Assembly: GCA_011947345.1 (NCBI GenBank)
Contig: JAAVTG010000001.1
Location: forward strand, 124,001 to 188,000
Length of the DNA stretch: 64,000 nucleotides
Direction: 5' to 3'
From: Phytophthora quininea
Taxonomy: Eukaryota; Oomycota; Peronosporomycetes; Peronosporales; Peronosporaceae
In this document: positions 54,595-64,000 of the stretch, piece after piece
Numbering within the stretch: the first letter of the stretch is position 1
Layout: each line of letters starts with the position of its first letter
Made by a program: the position numbers and the translations under genes
The notes under the pieces: generated by a model
What the model saw: only the letters and a program-made list of their open reading frames with translations
What the model was told of the DNA's origin: nothing
The model's database searches: none

Positions 54595-57500
54595 TTACGC
54601 GGCACGAATCGTATCCGCGGCATTGCTCGCCACCACGCTTTGAGCTTCCGCTTGATTGAACGATCCAGTACGCAGAATTTCAGAGCATTTGTCTTTCCAA
54701 TCATGTATCGTCATGTCTGGAGAGATGAAATGCTCTGCGAGAACTCGATCGACCTCACGATGAAGCGAGAACCCTTGAAACACCATCTTCACTAGCTCAA
54801 GGGTTGAATTGAGCTCGTGCAACCGAGTCACCACCTCCACCGTTCTCGACGCAATCACACTGATGCTGCTCTCAAACGTAGGGACGAAGTTGTGTGAGTA
54901 CAGATTGTCAAGACGGTCCAGCAATAGCTCGTAGATTTGGCACGCCCTGAAGTTGGCCGCATCGATTTTGATTTGCGCCAGTGTTTGCCTCGCTAAGCGC
55001 ACCGTTTGGCCGCCTGTCTTCTTACCACCAGGCTGCTTCAGAGCATCAGCATCAAACACGTCAGCCCCCAGTCATTGGCAAATTGCTTCAATCGCTGAAC
55101 GATGACGAGAATGTGCAATCGCTTTGACGGGTTCAGCTTGCACATGTTCTCCACAAGTTGCCATTGAGAGTCTGTGAACTTCAGAGGGCGAGTCGGGAGT
55201 TCTCCCTTTTGCACACGATACTTTACCATCTCGTTCGACAAGTGATTTCCCCACGGTAGCTGTCCACTCACTGCCTGGAGGATGCACATACCCAGCGAGA
55301 AAATATCGGACGCGTAGGTTGCCTGCTCTCCATTCAAACACTCGGGAGCCACCCACCGAACGGCGCCACTTATCGATGTTTGGTCGCCAACACTAGCATC
55401 AGGAGATGTGCTCAATCCGAAGTCTGTCAACTTCGCCTTCCCATCGCTACCGACCAAAATGTTGTCACATTTTAAATCGCGATGGATGATGCCACGTGCG
55501 TGCAGATATTCCAGTCCTAAAGCACCCTCGTACAGCTTTTGCCACACCTCGGTGGGGTGTTTTGTTAGGTATTTGTCTAGCGAGCCTTGCGTTGCTTCTT
55601 CGCAAACGAAGAACGGCGTCCCAATGTGGCACGCGCCGAACAGCTTGACCACATGCGGATGGTTCAGGGAGAACCACAGCAAAACTTCATTTTGAAAGTT
55701 CTGGCGCTGCTCCTGTCGATTGGCCGACGTCGAAGAAGACCAATTGTCCATGATCAACGTCTTGACGACCACTTTCGATTGCAGCCATGTCGCTCTCGAC
55801 ACTACCCCAAAGCCGCCGCGAGCAAATTCCACCTCGTTCTCGAGCTCGAACGACCCGATGAACCACTCTGGAAGCGGCTCAAACGCCTTGTCCGGCTGCT
55901 TCGACACCAAATCGTCGTACGCTTTCTGGATAATCTCTTGCTGAGCTACCGAGTAGTTGTCGTTCTGCAGTTCTCGGTGCAGTAAAGCCAGCAAATCCTC
56001 TTCGTCAGCGGGCTGAAGCAGCGTCAAAGACTTGTCCAGTTCAGACACGAACAAATCGACTTGGTGTTTGCTCATCTGGGACCATCGTTGCTCGAAGTCG
56101 TGGAAGATTTCTGGAGCAGCATCCAGTACAGTCAGCAAGTAGCTCATCTGCTTCCTGAAGAAATCCAGAGTTGACTCCGTCGCACGACTAGAGGAGAGTC
56201 GCTGGATCGCGACATCGGAACGAGAGCTTTGCTGGTCAATTGTACGTCGGATGTTTTGGAGAATGACAAGTGCGTCCTCGATCGCCTTTGCAGTGATGGG
56301 GCGGCTAGAACCGACAACTAGCTGGCAGATATCTTCAAGAACAACAAATAGCTCTTGATAGAGGTCACTGTCAAGATCGTCCACTGCGTCCCGGATTTCG
56401 TTCAATTCATCGAAGATGTCATCATTACACGCAGAGACTTCCCGTAAACATTTCCCTTGACTCGCCCTGTCTAGTATTTGTTTCAGTCGAGACACGACGG
56501 TAGCAATGCTGCATCGATCGAGAGGATCATCGCGACGCATATCGTAAGCCAACTTCTTGCACTCAAAACGTAGCTTTGGCTCCTTGATGCCTATCCATAT
56601 ATCAACTAGGCAGTGGCCCAAAGCGAAAACATCAGACGCCAAGGACATCGAGTTGTCGAGATCCTGCCCATTTTGGCTCACAGAAGCATTCACATGCGAT
56701 ACGTTTGCCAGCTTTGCGATACCGTCCTCTCCGATCAGGATATTCTCCACTCGGACGTCTCCATGTGCAAGACCCCGATCATGGAGGAACTGCAGGCCCA
56801 GTGACGCCTCATATAGATACTTGAGTTCGTTCTCTTCGACTCTTCGTCCCGACTGGGCGCCATGCATTTTCACGTAGTCAACCAGGGATCCATTGCTCAT
56901 GTCCTCGCAAACCATCAAGTTGTATCCTTCATGGACTGCACCATACAGCTTCTGAATGTTCGGATGCCGCAGTGCAAACCAATGACTCGCTTGTTCATCA
57001 AACGATGAACCCTCGGCTGAACTTGGCATCCAAAGCTTAATTACCACTTCCGAATCCAACCATCGCCCTAGGAAATCGCCCCCGATATCCTTCGTTGACA
57101 CAAATTCGCCCAATTCAATCTCTGTAGCTCGGATCATCCATTTCGGTGGTGCTGTTAAAGACTCGGAGACGAATAACGCATCTTGGTTGACACGCGTCAA
57201 TAGTACCTCTTGAACGGCTTTATGCCCTTTTCGAAGCGAGTGATCTCGTGCTGTTCTGCCAGACATATCGATAATGTTTGGGTCAGCACCCAACCGTAAC
57301 AGTACTTTCACATTTGCAGTATGCCCCATTTCAGCAGCCAGGATAAGTGGTGATTTCCCGTCCTTGGCAACAGTGTTGACAATTGCTCCGCAATCCACAG
57401 CCATAAACTCCAACATCTTTTCATCTGCCTTGCCGGACCAGCTCAGATACATGAAAGCTGTCATGCCGTCCTGATTCGCCGCGTTGACATCAGCACCGGC

Positions 57501-58562
57501 ATCCGCAATCAGAAACTTCAACATCTCCATGTTAGCTTTACCATGGTGGCAAAGGTACATCAATGCTGTCATTCCATTCGTAGCTGCTGCATTGACTGCT
57601 GCTCCGAGATCCGCAACTAAACACTGCAGTGTCTCTACAGTGGGGTTGCCGGACCGACAAAGACTGATTAACCCCGTCATTCCGCTCTTGTCTGCTGCAT
57701 TGACATCAATTCCGCAATCCACCACAAGAAACTTCAGCACTTCCATGTTGGGTTTGCCAAAACTGCAAGCATGTATCAACGCAGTCCTTCCGTCCTTATC
57801 CACTGCATTGACGTCACAGCTGATGTCCACCACCAGAAAGTGTAGAGTCTCCAGATCGGCCTTGCCTGAACTGCACAAATGCATCATCGTGGTCCTCCCG
57901 TCCTTGTCGACTGCTTTAACGTCAGCCCCGCATTGCCATGTCATTAGTTTCAGTGTCTCCACGTCGGCTTTCCCAGATGCGCACAGACACATTAGCGCAG
58001 TTCGTCCGTCTTTGGCTACAGCATTGACATTAGCTTTGTGAACCATAGCTAGAAGCTCTAACATCCTTGAGTCGGCCTGTCCTGAACTACACAAGTGCAT
58101 TAACGCAGTCTCTCCGTCAGCATCTCTTGCGTTTATATTGGCTCCCACTCCAACAAGCCACTTGACCATCTCGACACGGCCTCGTTCAGCAGCCAGTAGT
58201 ATTGGCGACTCATTCTTCGCGAACCCACGCACGTTGGCATTGCCGCTCTCCACCAGAAGCTTCGCGACATTCAAGTGGCCTCCCCATGCCGCCAACCCCA
58301 ACGCCGTCGATCCATCTCCATCCTTCGCGTCCACTTGCGCGCCTCGTTCCAGCAAGTACTTGACAATGTCCAAGTGGCCATGCCGACTCGCTAGCATTAG
58401 AGGTCTTTGCCTGGTCCAGAGGACCAGCGCTCTCTTGTGCCAGTAAAACATGCTCTCGGCCTCCAGAGAAACCCCTTCCTGCTCCACCAAGCGCCGCACT
58501 GTGGCGAGTTCCCCAGTCTTGCAGGCATTGCCCAATTCTTCTCCTCTGTCGCCAAGCTCCAT
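54595..58562 (-). CDS. Ankyrin repeat, pseudokinase and TKL kinase protein
   Basis: About 1,320 residues. Residues 1-440 hold some dozen ankyrin repeats; the middle ones are regular 34-mers ([20 protein letters not shown]). Residues about 485-740 are a degenerate kinase: VVIK lysine kept, but the catalytic loop reads HGDVRVEN and the DFG position reads ANV, so probably inactive. A helical linker follows, then an active-looking TKL kinase (about 905-1150): [19 protein letters not shown] (near residue 1025), DFG (near 1045), RWVAPE, DIFSLG. The tail continues after a one-base break near 55,067 (run of G), giving another 155 helical residues to 54,595. Regulatory pseudokinase control as in JAKs is an inference from layout. 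No signal peptide or membrane span. Confidence 0.85.
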
Positions 58563-58899
58563 GATTGTCAGACGTCACCACTCTATCTCTTCCTGGACCC
58601 ATTGACGATCCAACAAAGTTTTCACCCGTTCATATATTTCCGTTGCAGTTAAATATTTCACCGCTACGATTTCCTTCCGCTGTTGCTTGTTTGCTGCTCG
58701 CGGGGCTTCAATGCATTCGCCCGTTCTGCTGCGTTTGTCTCCGTCCTGTCGCTCGTGTCTTGTTCGCTGCCAAGTCGCTGCTGCCTCCCTCGTTCATTAG
58801 TTCGCCGAGTGAGACGGCGAGTCGGCATGCTCGTACAACGTCTTCGTTGTGGTCTTGGAAAGACTGTTCTTTAGTCGTGGCTGCGTGGCAGTCCCTAAT
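58563..58899. other. Intergenic region, kinase 5' side / Rab 3' side
   Basis: Pyrimidine-rich; presumed kinase promoter and Rab 3' untranslated region. No other feature seen. Confidence 0.45.
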
Positions 58900-60503
58900 C
58901 TACTGGATCACGCAGTTGTCCTTGTTGCGTCGACCTGCCAGCGTCTTCTCTCGGTCCATAACCATCTTCTGCGTCAGTGCAGCTGCAATAACAACACGTC
59001 AGAACTTCCTCTTCCAGTGCCATCTCAGCAGCACAACACAATTACGTACGGTTAACGCTAATCAAGAACGCATCGCGTGCAATGGTTTCCAACGCGCCGT
59101 TCGTGTTCTCGGATGTCTTGGCGCTCGTTTCTACAGCCATTACGTTAGTCAACGTCGAAAGCGCTCGTCAAAGCATCTGAACGTACCAATAAAACGGCAG
59201 CCATACTGACTGGCAGCCGCTTGGCCCTCTTCCAGCGACACAACGCGGTTCGGCAGATCAATCTTGTTCCCTACGAGCAGCATGGCCGGCATCTGCGACG
59301 GAGTCGAGTACTGACGGATGTTGTTCATCCAGTAGCCGACATCTACACGCAATCGCATCGTATGGTTAGTTCATAGACCATCACAGGGAGCAGTTCAAAA
59401 TCTTCTCGTACTGTCAAAGCTGCGACGATCGCTCACATCGTAGACCAGAACGATGCCGTTCGCACCCTTGTAGTATGCTGAAAAACAAAACAAGTTAGCA
59501 ACCGCATCACCGACAGAGAGCCAACCCTGTCCAATAACGTACTGGCAGTGATGCGGTGGAAGCGCTCTTGGCCAGCAGTGTCCCAAATCTGCAGCGTGAT
59601 CTCTTCGTCCGCCACACTAATGTGCCGTAGCTTGAAATCCACCCCTGCCGTGGCCAGCATGGACTCGGAGAACTCGTCTCCGGAGAAGACGCGCATCAGA
59701 CTCGTCTTACCCACTCCACTATCTCCCAGCAGCAAAAGTTTCAGCTTGTGCCTCTTCTTGGGCGCCACGGGCGCTTCCGAAGTGGTCTCTCCGTTCTGTT
59801 TCTCCACAGCCGTGGGTTTGACGCTCTTGGCTTCCACTTTGTTGCCCTCCTCGGACTTGAGCAGTCTGGACGTGCTCTTGAACATCTTGTTGCGGAACAG
59901 CGACGCTCGCACCGACAGACTCCTCCTGGCCGACAGCTTCTCGGCCTTGAGCTTGTGATCTTCCTCCTCCTCCATTTTCTTCTCCTCCAGCTGCTCCTCT
60001 GTGAGCTGCTCCCCATAGTGACCACTATTAGGCATGGGGAGTTGTCCACACTCAGCTGCAGCCCCTCGCTCAGCGCATCCAGAGCGGCAGCGCTCAGAGC
60101 GCCCGTGGGCTGCACCACCTCCACCTTCTTGACGCCCACAATTTTGCTGTCGTCCTGCAACTTCGAGACGTCCACGGGCGCCGACCCAGCCAGGTAAATT
60201 TTGGACAGAGAGGCGGCGCGCTTGGCGGCGTCTTGCTCCTCCTGCTCTTGCGACCGACTGGGGGCGCGGCGCCGCTGAACGAGCAGCTGCGTCTTCTGCT
60301 GGGGGCGTCGTCGTCCGCGCCCGACCCGATCTCTCTCGAGCTGAAGCAGCGTGCTCTCTGTCGCGAGTCCTCGGGGTCGCTTCCTCCTTGTCGTCGTCCG
60401 CGAGGATGGAGCGACTGCGGGTGCGGCCGCGGCCCTGCACCGCCAGCTCCATCTCCATCTCCCACTGGCGCTGGGCCTCGTCTTCGGACAGCGCGGCGCT
60501 CAT
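58900..60503 (-). CDS. Rab-family small GTPase with long N-terminal extension and CAAX box
   Basis: Five exons: 60503-59543, 59477-59412, 59342-59187, 59130-59050 and 58982-58900. Every junction keeps frame, with donors GTACGT or GTACGA and acceptors CAG or TAG. The GTPase part has all motifs: GDSGVGKT, WDTAGQERF, NKID and ETSAK, with ITATYYKGANGIVLVYDV between. The last exon ends in CVIQ, a CAAX-type prenylation signal, not the double-cysteine ending of most Rabs, which favours a Rab8/Rab1-like or non-canonical Rab on vesicle membranes. About 250 residues precede the GTPase domain, including a charged coiled coil (EEQLEEKKMEEEEDHKLKAE). That extension needs two frame corrections (near 60,035 and about 60,350-60,390), the middle part reading DVSKLQDDSKIVGVKKVEVV. 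Total about 448 residues. Confidence 0.85.
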
Positions 60504-61104
60504 GATATACTCGAGGAAGAGAGGGGCGAGCTCCTACCTGCAAAGTGATAATGGGGGAAGGAGTCGTGACCAGATGGCCGGTGACTACTGGGGAGTCAGA
60601 GTTGTTTGAAAATTCGACTACCAAGTAGACAGCGTTCGAGTTAGTAACTGCAGCATGTTTTTCAAGAGCGGACCAAGTTTGTTATCGCTTGCTGCCTCTC
60701 ATGGTCATCATTTGAGAAAGGTTTGTTTGGAGAAGACCCTCTTGAGAGGGATAGAAAGCGGTATGATAGGAGGTCACTTGGAATAGTTCCTGTCTGGCTG
60801 GAAGCACAGAGTGCAGATTTGTAGGTGAAGGACACCCACGTGTCGCGCGTTGGAGCAATGTCCACCGACATCTCTCTTTCACGGGGGTGGCTGTGAGTAA
60901 TTTGAGGCTGCATCAGCGGCATCAACAAGCTGTGGCTCTGTGACTCGAATATAGCCACACTGCTCGAGACCTCCTTTGCCAGTCGTTCACTCGATGCAAC
61001 GACGTGCTTCGTTCGGCGACGACTTTGGTGACATCCGTTGTCCATACGCAGTCAACTGCCGTGCAGCAGCAAGGGCTCACCTGCTGATCGAACGCCGGAA
61101 AGTA
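60504..61104. other. Intergenic region
   Basis: Left 150 bp is the presumed Rab promoter. A possible first exon of the next gene lies near 60,990-61,100 (frame reading FGDDFGDIRCPYAV), but I cannot fix its start or splice site. Confidence 0.35.
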
Positions 61105-61986
61105 TCCTGCCGAATTCAAAGTTGGTCGTGTCGAAGACGAGCCCCTAAAAATACGACGTGTCTGCATCCTCGATTTTGTGCGCATTAGTTTGGCATGCCA
61201 GATCAAGAATGCCTGCGAAGACCACGGGCTCGATGCCATGCCGTTTAAGGGCGAGACGTTTCCTCAATACGTACTCTGTCGCGCAGCCCGGAGCACATCT
61301 CGGCACGATGTTATTGTCAGTAGCGACGCCCTGCTACGAACTACGACGCGTCCTCCAGAGCAGCTACCAACCACATTCCTAACGGAGACAAAATCGAGCG
61401 AGAACCCCGAAGAGCTCGCACCAGCAGCATCAAAAGACCACTGCGGCCTTCGCTCTCCGATCAACTCAGAACCATCTCTCAAGGCGCCCAAGCCATAACA
61501 GCACAACTGGCGAGCGCTTACAACTTGTCAAACGCTCGAGCTCTCGCTTCATCTAGCAGTCTTGGTCCTGCAGTAGCTGGTGCAAACGACAAGTACGCCT
61601 TCCAAGCAACCACCATTGGTCTCAGCGTCGGCAAACTCCAGTGCCGTTTCCCATGCCCCGTCACCTTCGCGCAAGACCGCTGCACGTACCTGTTTCAGCA
61701 TCCGTTCGAAGCGAAGGAGGTGCTGATGATCATGTACTACCGAGACATGCTACAGGCCACCGTGAACACAACGGACACCTGCTTCCGCTTCCGACTCTCA
61801 CGAACACTTGAACAATTTGGCTCCGACTACAATCCGTCCAACGCGCAACACTGGATCCGCATCGTCTTGGCCACCGCGAGCGAGGCGAAAAAGGTCAAGC
61901 TCTTCCTTACAAGCGTGGGGGTAATCAGTAGATCGTCCATTTCCAAGCAGCTAAACGGCCCTGTAATCTACACACAAACAACGTAA
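61105..61986 (+). CDS. Unrecognised protein, start and one frame break unresolved
   Basis: Clear coding text begins in one frame near 61,105 (KYPAEFKVGRVEDEPLKIRR, then DFVRISLACQIKNACEDHGL) and switches to the next frame between 61,321 and 61,495. There it runs (RTISQGAQAITAQLASAYNL; YAFQATTIGLSVGKLQCRFP; HPFEAKEVLMIMYYRDM; WIRIVLATASEAKKVKLFL) to a stop at 61,986. The C-terminal 130 residues have the alternating hydrophobic pattern of a PH-like beta barrel ending in a helix. No signal peptide or membrane span. I do not recognise the family. A missing 5' exon is likely. Confidence 0.45.
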
Positions 61987-62544
61987 TCGATGCAACTCAC
62001 ACACCTCAAACCTCCAGCAACAAACGTTGCATTCATAACGAGTGTGCTGGCGCAATAGTCCCGAGTTGTTTCCCCGGTGCCTACCTGTTCGCACGCAAGC
62101 TTGGTCCAGTTCAGCCTTGATAACAAGCACCGCCACTTTCTTCCTTGTAGCTTGTAACTCGAGGTCTTCACTTGAAACCCGCAAAGTACCTTGCCACGAT
62201 CCAGTAACTTGGCGGGAACTTACGCAGTTCCCGGGGTCCTTGTGGCTGTTGAGCACCGAGCGATACATATCAAACCACATAGGTACAGGACAAGGAACAC
62301 ATCATGATCAACAACATCATCCAAACAACCGCAGCGCCACTATCTACGCCCGTCTCATGCTTGTCATCACGACCCACACCACACTATCATCATTCCATCA
62401 CCATGCAGAGCAGATAAAAGCTCGCAAGTACGGCAGATGCACGGATCAACTCAGTGATCCATGATCTAGTAAGTGATCGAGCCAACCAAACGCATAGAGA
62501 CAGACTCCCATCCAGGCACACAAAGCAAACACGCAATCATGCAC
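61987..62544. other. Intergenic region between convergent genes
   Basis: 3' flanks of the unrecognised gene and of the KH protein. No supported gene, repeat or RNA. Confidence 0.5.
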
Positions 62545-64000
62545 TTAACAAACCTGTGAAGGCGCGCTTGCCGACGGCGTAAAAGAAGTCACAGGAGTCG
62601 TGGACTCCCCAGGTGCACCGGTCGTCGTCGAAGAAGCATCGTTGGCTCCAGCTTCATTGGGGTTGCCGTCACCTGGAGCGCCAGCGCTTGGTGCACCGCC
62701 TGCAGCCGCAGCAGCCTGCTGCTCGTACTGCTTGTACGCCTCTGCGCTAGCAATAGCCGCCTCGCCCGTAACACCCCAGGCCTTGTTAGCCTCATCCACG
62801 CCGTAGTACGCGGCATACTCATAGAAACCATTCCAGTACGCGTTCGGATCGTTCGGATCAGCAGTAGCAGCCTGGGCGCCACCTGCCGCGTCCGCAGTGG
62901 TCGCGGACGGGTCTTGTTGGTAGTAACCTTGCTGCTGGTAATACGCAGCGTACTGGTCCTGTTGGTCCTGACCTGCGTAATTGCCATACTGTTGCTGGCC
63001 ATAGCTTCCTTGTGCGCCACCATAGCTGCCTTCGGCGCCATAGTGACCGCCACCTCCGCCGTAGCCACCGTGTGATCCGGCACCTTGTAAAATCACCATG
63101 TCGACCTCCTCCTTTGCGCCTGCAAGGTTCTGTGCTGGGCCTTGAATGGAGATGGTGCGCACTGGCGGGTTCGAGCCCTGGTCTGCAACCTGAGGAATCT
63201 GAATACGAACTGCATGGCGATCCTGAATGCCCTTGATGGTTTCTCCACGCTTGCCAATAATGACACCCACACGATCGTTGGGTACTTGCATGTAAATCGT
63301 TTGGCCTGAGGTCATGCCGTAGCCGTGGTGCTGTCCTGGTTGCTCGCTAACCATCGACTGAATCTCGAATTTGGCCGCCTCCTTCGCCTCCATCGTGCCG
63401 CGAATAGTGATCAGTCGCATCTCTGGGTGGCTCGGGTCTGGTGTCTGCGGGATGGTCACGCTCGTGCCAGTACGTTGCTGGATGGCCTTGATCGTACAGC
63501 CACCGCGACCGATAATCAATCCCACACGTTCGTTCGGCACTAAAATCTCCACCGAGTCGCTGCCGTCCGGGTTGATACCTCCGTAACGAGCCATGCGGTC
63601 ACGATCGTCACGTTCACGGAATCCCCGGCCCCCTGGTTCTGTTGGCGCTCATCGATCAAGTTCTGAATCAGCTTCTGCGCCAGATCCAGCGCTTCCTGGT
63701 TGCCGTTGATGTTCACGAAGCGGTCGGGCGTGTGCGGGCCCCTTCCTCTTCGCGGACGATCTGGATGTGAGCGCCACTCTTCATCTGCAAGTCGCGGATC
63801 GTCTCTCCGCCCCTGCCGATGATGTACCCGACCAACTCCCTCGGCACCTTCATGTCGTAAGACACCTGGCCATGACCTCCCGCATGGTCTTCGCTTTTAA
63901 TGGGACCACTGTAGTTCTCGTTTAGCGTGCCATTGAGCTCCGCCACCTTGCGCAGCTGCTCCTGCTTGAGCTTCATGGCTTGTTGCGGGTTGAAGAGGAT
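62545..64000 (-). CDS. Multi-KH-domain RNA-binding protein (FUBP/KSRP-like), 5' end outside window
   Basis: Three KH domains are readable: KVPRELVGYIIGRGGETIRD (near 63,820), LVPNERVGLIIGRGGCTIKA (near 63,520) and QVPNDRVGVIIGKRGETIKG (near 63,260), each with the GxxG loop. A Gly/Tyr/Gln-rich low-complexity tail follows (YGGGGGHYGAEGSYGG; repeats of YYQQQGYYQQ), then an Ala/Pro-rich end at 62,545. This is the FUBP/KHSRP plan: single-stranded RNA or DNA binding, mRNA decay, splicing or transcription control, in nucleus and cytosol. The first KH is separated from the rest by an extra base near 63,740 and a missing base near 63,632, both in G/C runs. Between them the sequence is normal (DRFVNINGNQEALDLAQKLI). 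The frame is open to the window edge, so the start lies beyond 64,000. Confidence 0.85.

Noticed and set aside
63160..63185. tRNA-like GGTTCGAGCC in the KH gene
   Set aside because: It resembles a T-loop by chance; no acceptor or anticodon arms can be paired around it and it lies in coding sequence.
1..64000. CRISPR arrays, rRNA genes, complete transposons
   Set aside because: No spaced direct repeats, rRNA-like blocks, or transposase or reverse transcriptase motifs were seen on either strand.

Overview
The window looks like nuclear DNA of an oomycete, most likely Phytophthora or a close peronosporalean relative. The reasons are moderate GC, short introns with GTRAGT-type donors and CTAAC-like branch points, oomycete-type expanded families (ankyrin-repeat proteins, TKL kinases, Ser/Thr-rich GPI mucins, an M96-like protein), and a fused type I fatty acid synthase. 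The left flank (1-9 kb) holds small secreted or membrane proteins, two intron-bearing unrecognised genes, a decayed ankyrin gene and a two-frame gene of a family that recurs as a relic at 50.7 kb.

The centre (9.4-34.1 kb) is two type I fatty acid synthase genes in tail-to-tail orientation. Each encodes one roughly 4,000-residue chain: AT, ER, DH, MPT, two ACPs, KR, KS, PPT. About 8.24 kb of the two genes (12,732-20,980 and 22,530-30,772) is nearly identical and forms a huge inverted repeat. The AT-ER parts upstream and the PPT ends downstream are clearly diverged, so the arms look recently homogenised. Only the minus-strand copy keeps a recognisable phosphopantetheine transferase; the plus-strand copy ends in a stub.

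From 35 to 54.6 kb is a low-density accessory region. It holds relics (GH3 beta-glucosidase tail, a TAF1-like piece, ankyrin fragments), an interferon-inducible 6-16/ISG12-like protein, an ankyrin gene sitting almost end-to-end with a multi-pass membrane protein, an inverted and decayed copy of that pair, two mucin-like GPI proteins and a three-exon M96-like gene. Inside it sits a compact divergent pair of mitochondrial assembly factors, COX20-like and SDHAF1-like, sharing a 68-bp intergenic region.

The right end (54.6-64 kb) is more housekeeping in character: an ankyrin, pseudokinase and TKL kinase protein with a JAK-like layout, a five-exon Rab-type GTPase with a long N-terminal extension and a CAAX box, an unrecognised gene, and a multi-KH RNA-binding protein that runs off the window.

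One feature cuts across everything: single-base frame breaks, mostly a base missing from a homopolymer run, occur in otherwise well-conserved genes (FAS, kinase, Rab, KH). Many may be base-call errors of the assembly and not mutations, so pseudogene calls resting only on such breaks are given low confidence. Calls resting on large internal deletions are more secure.
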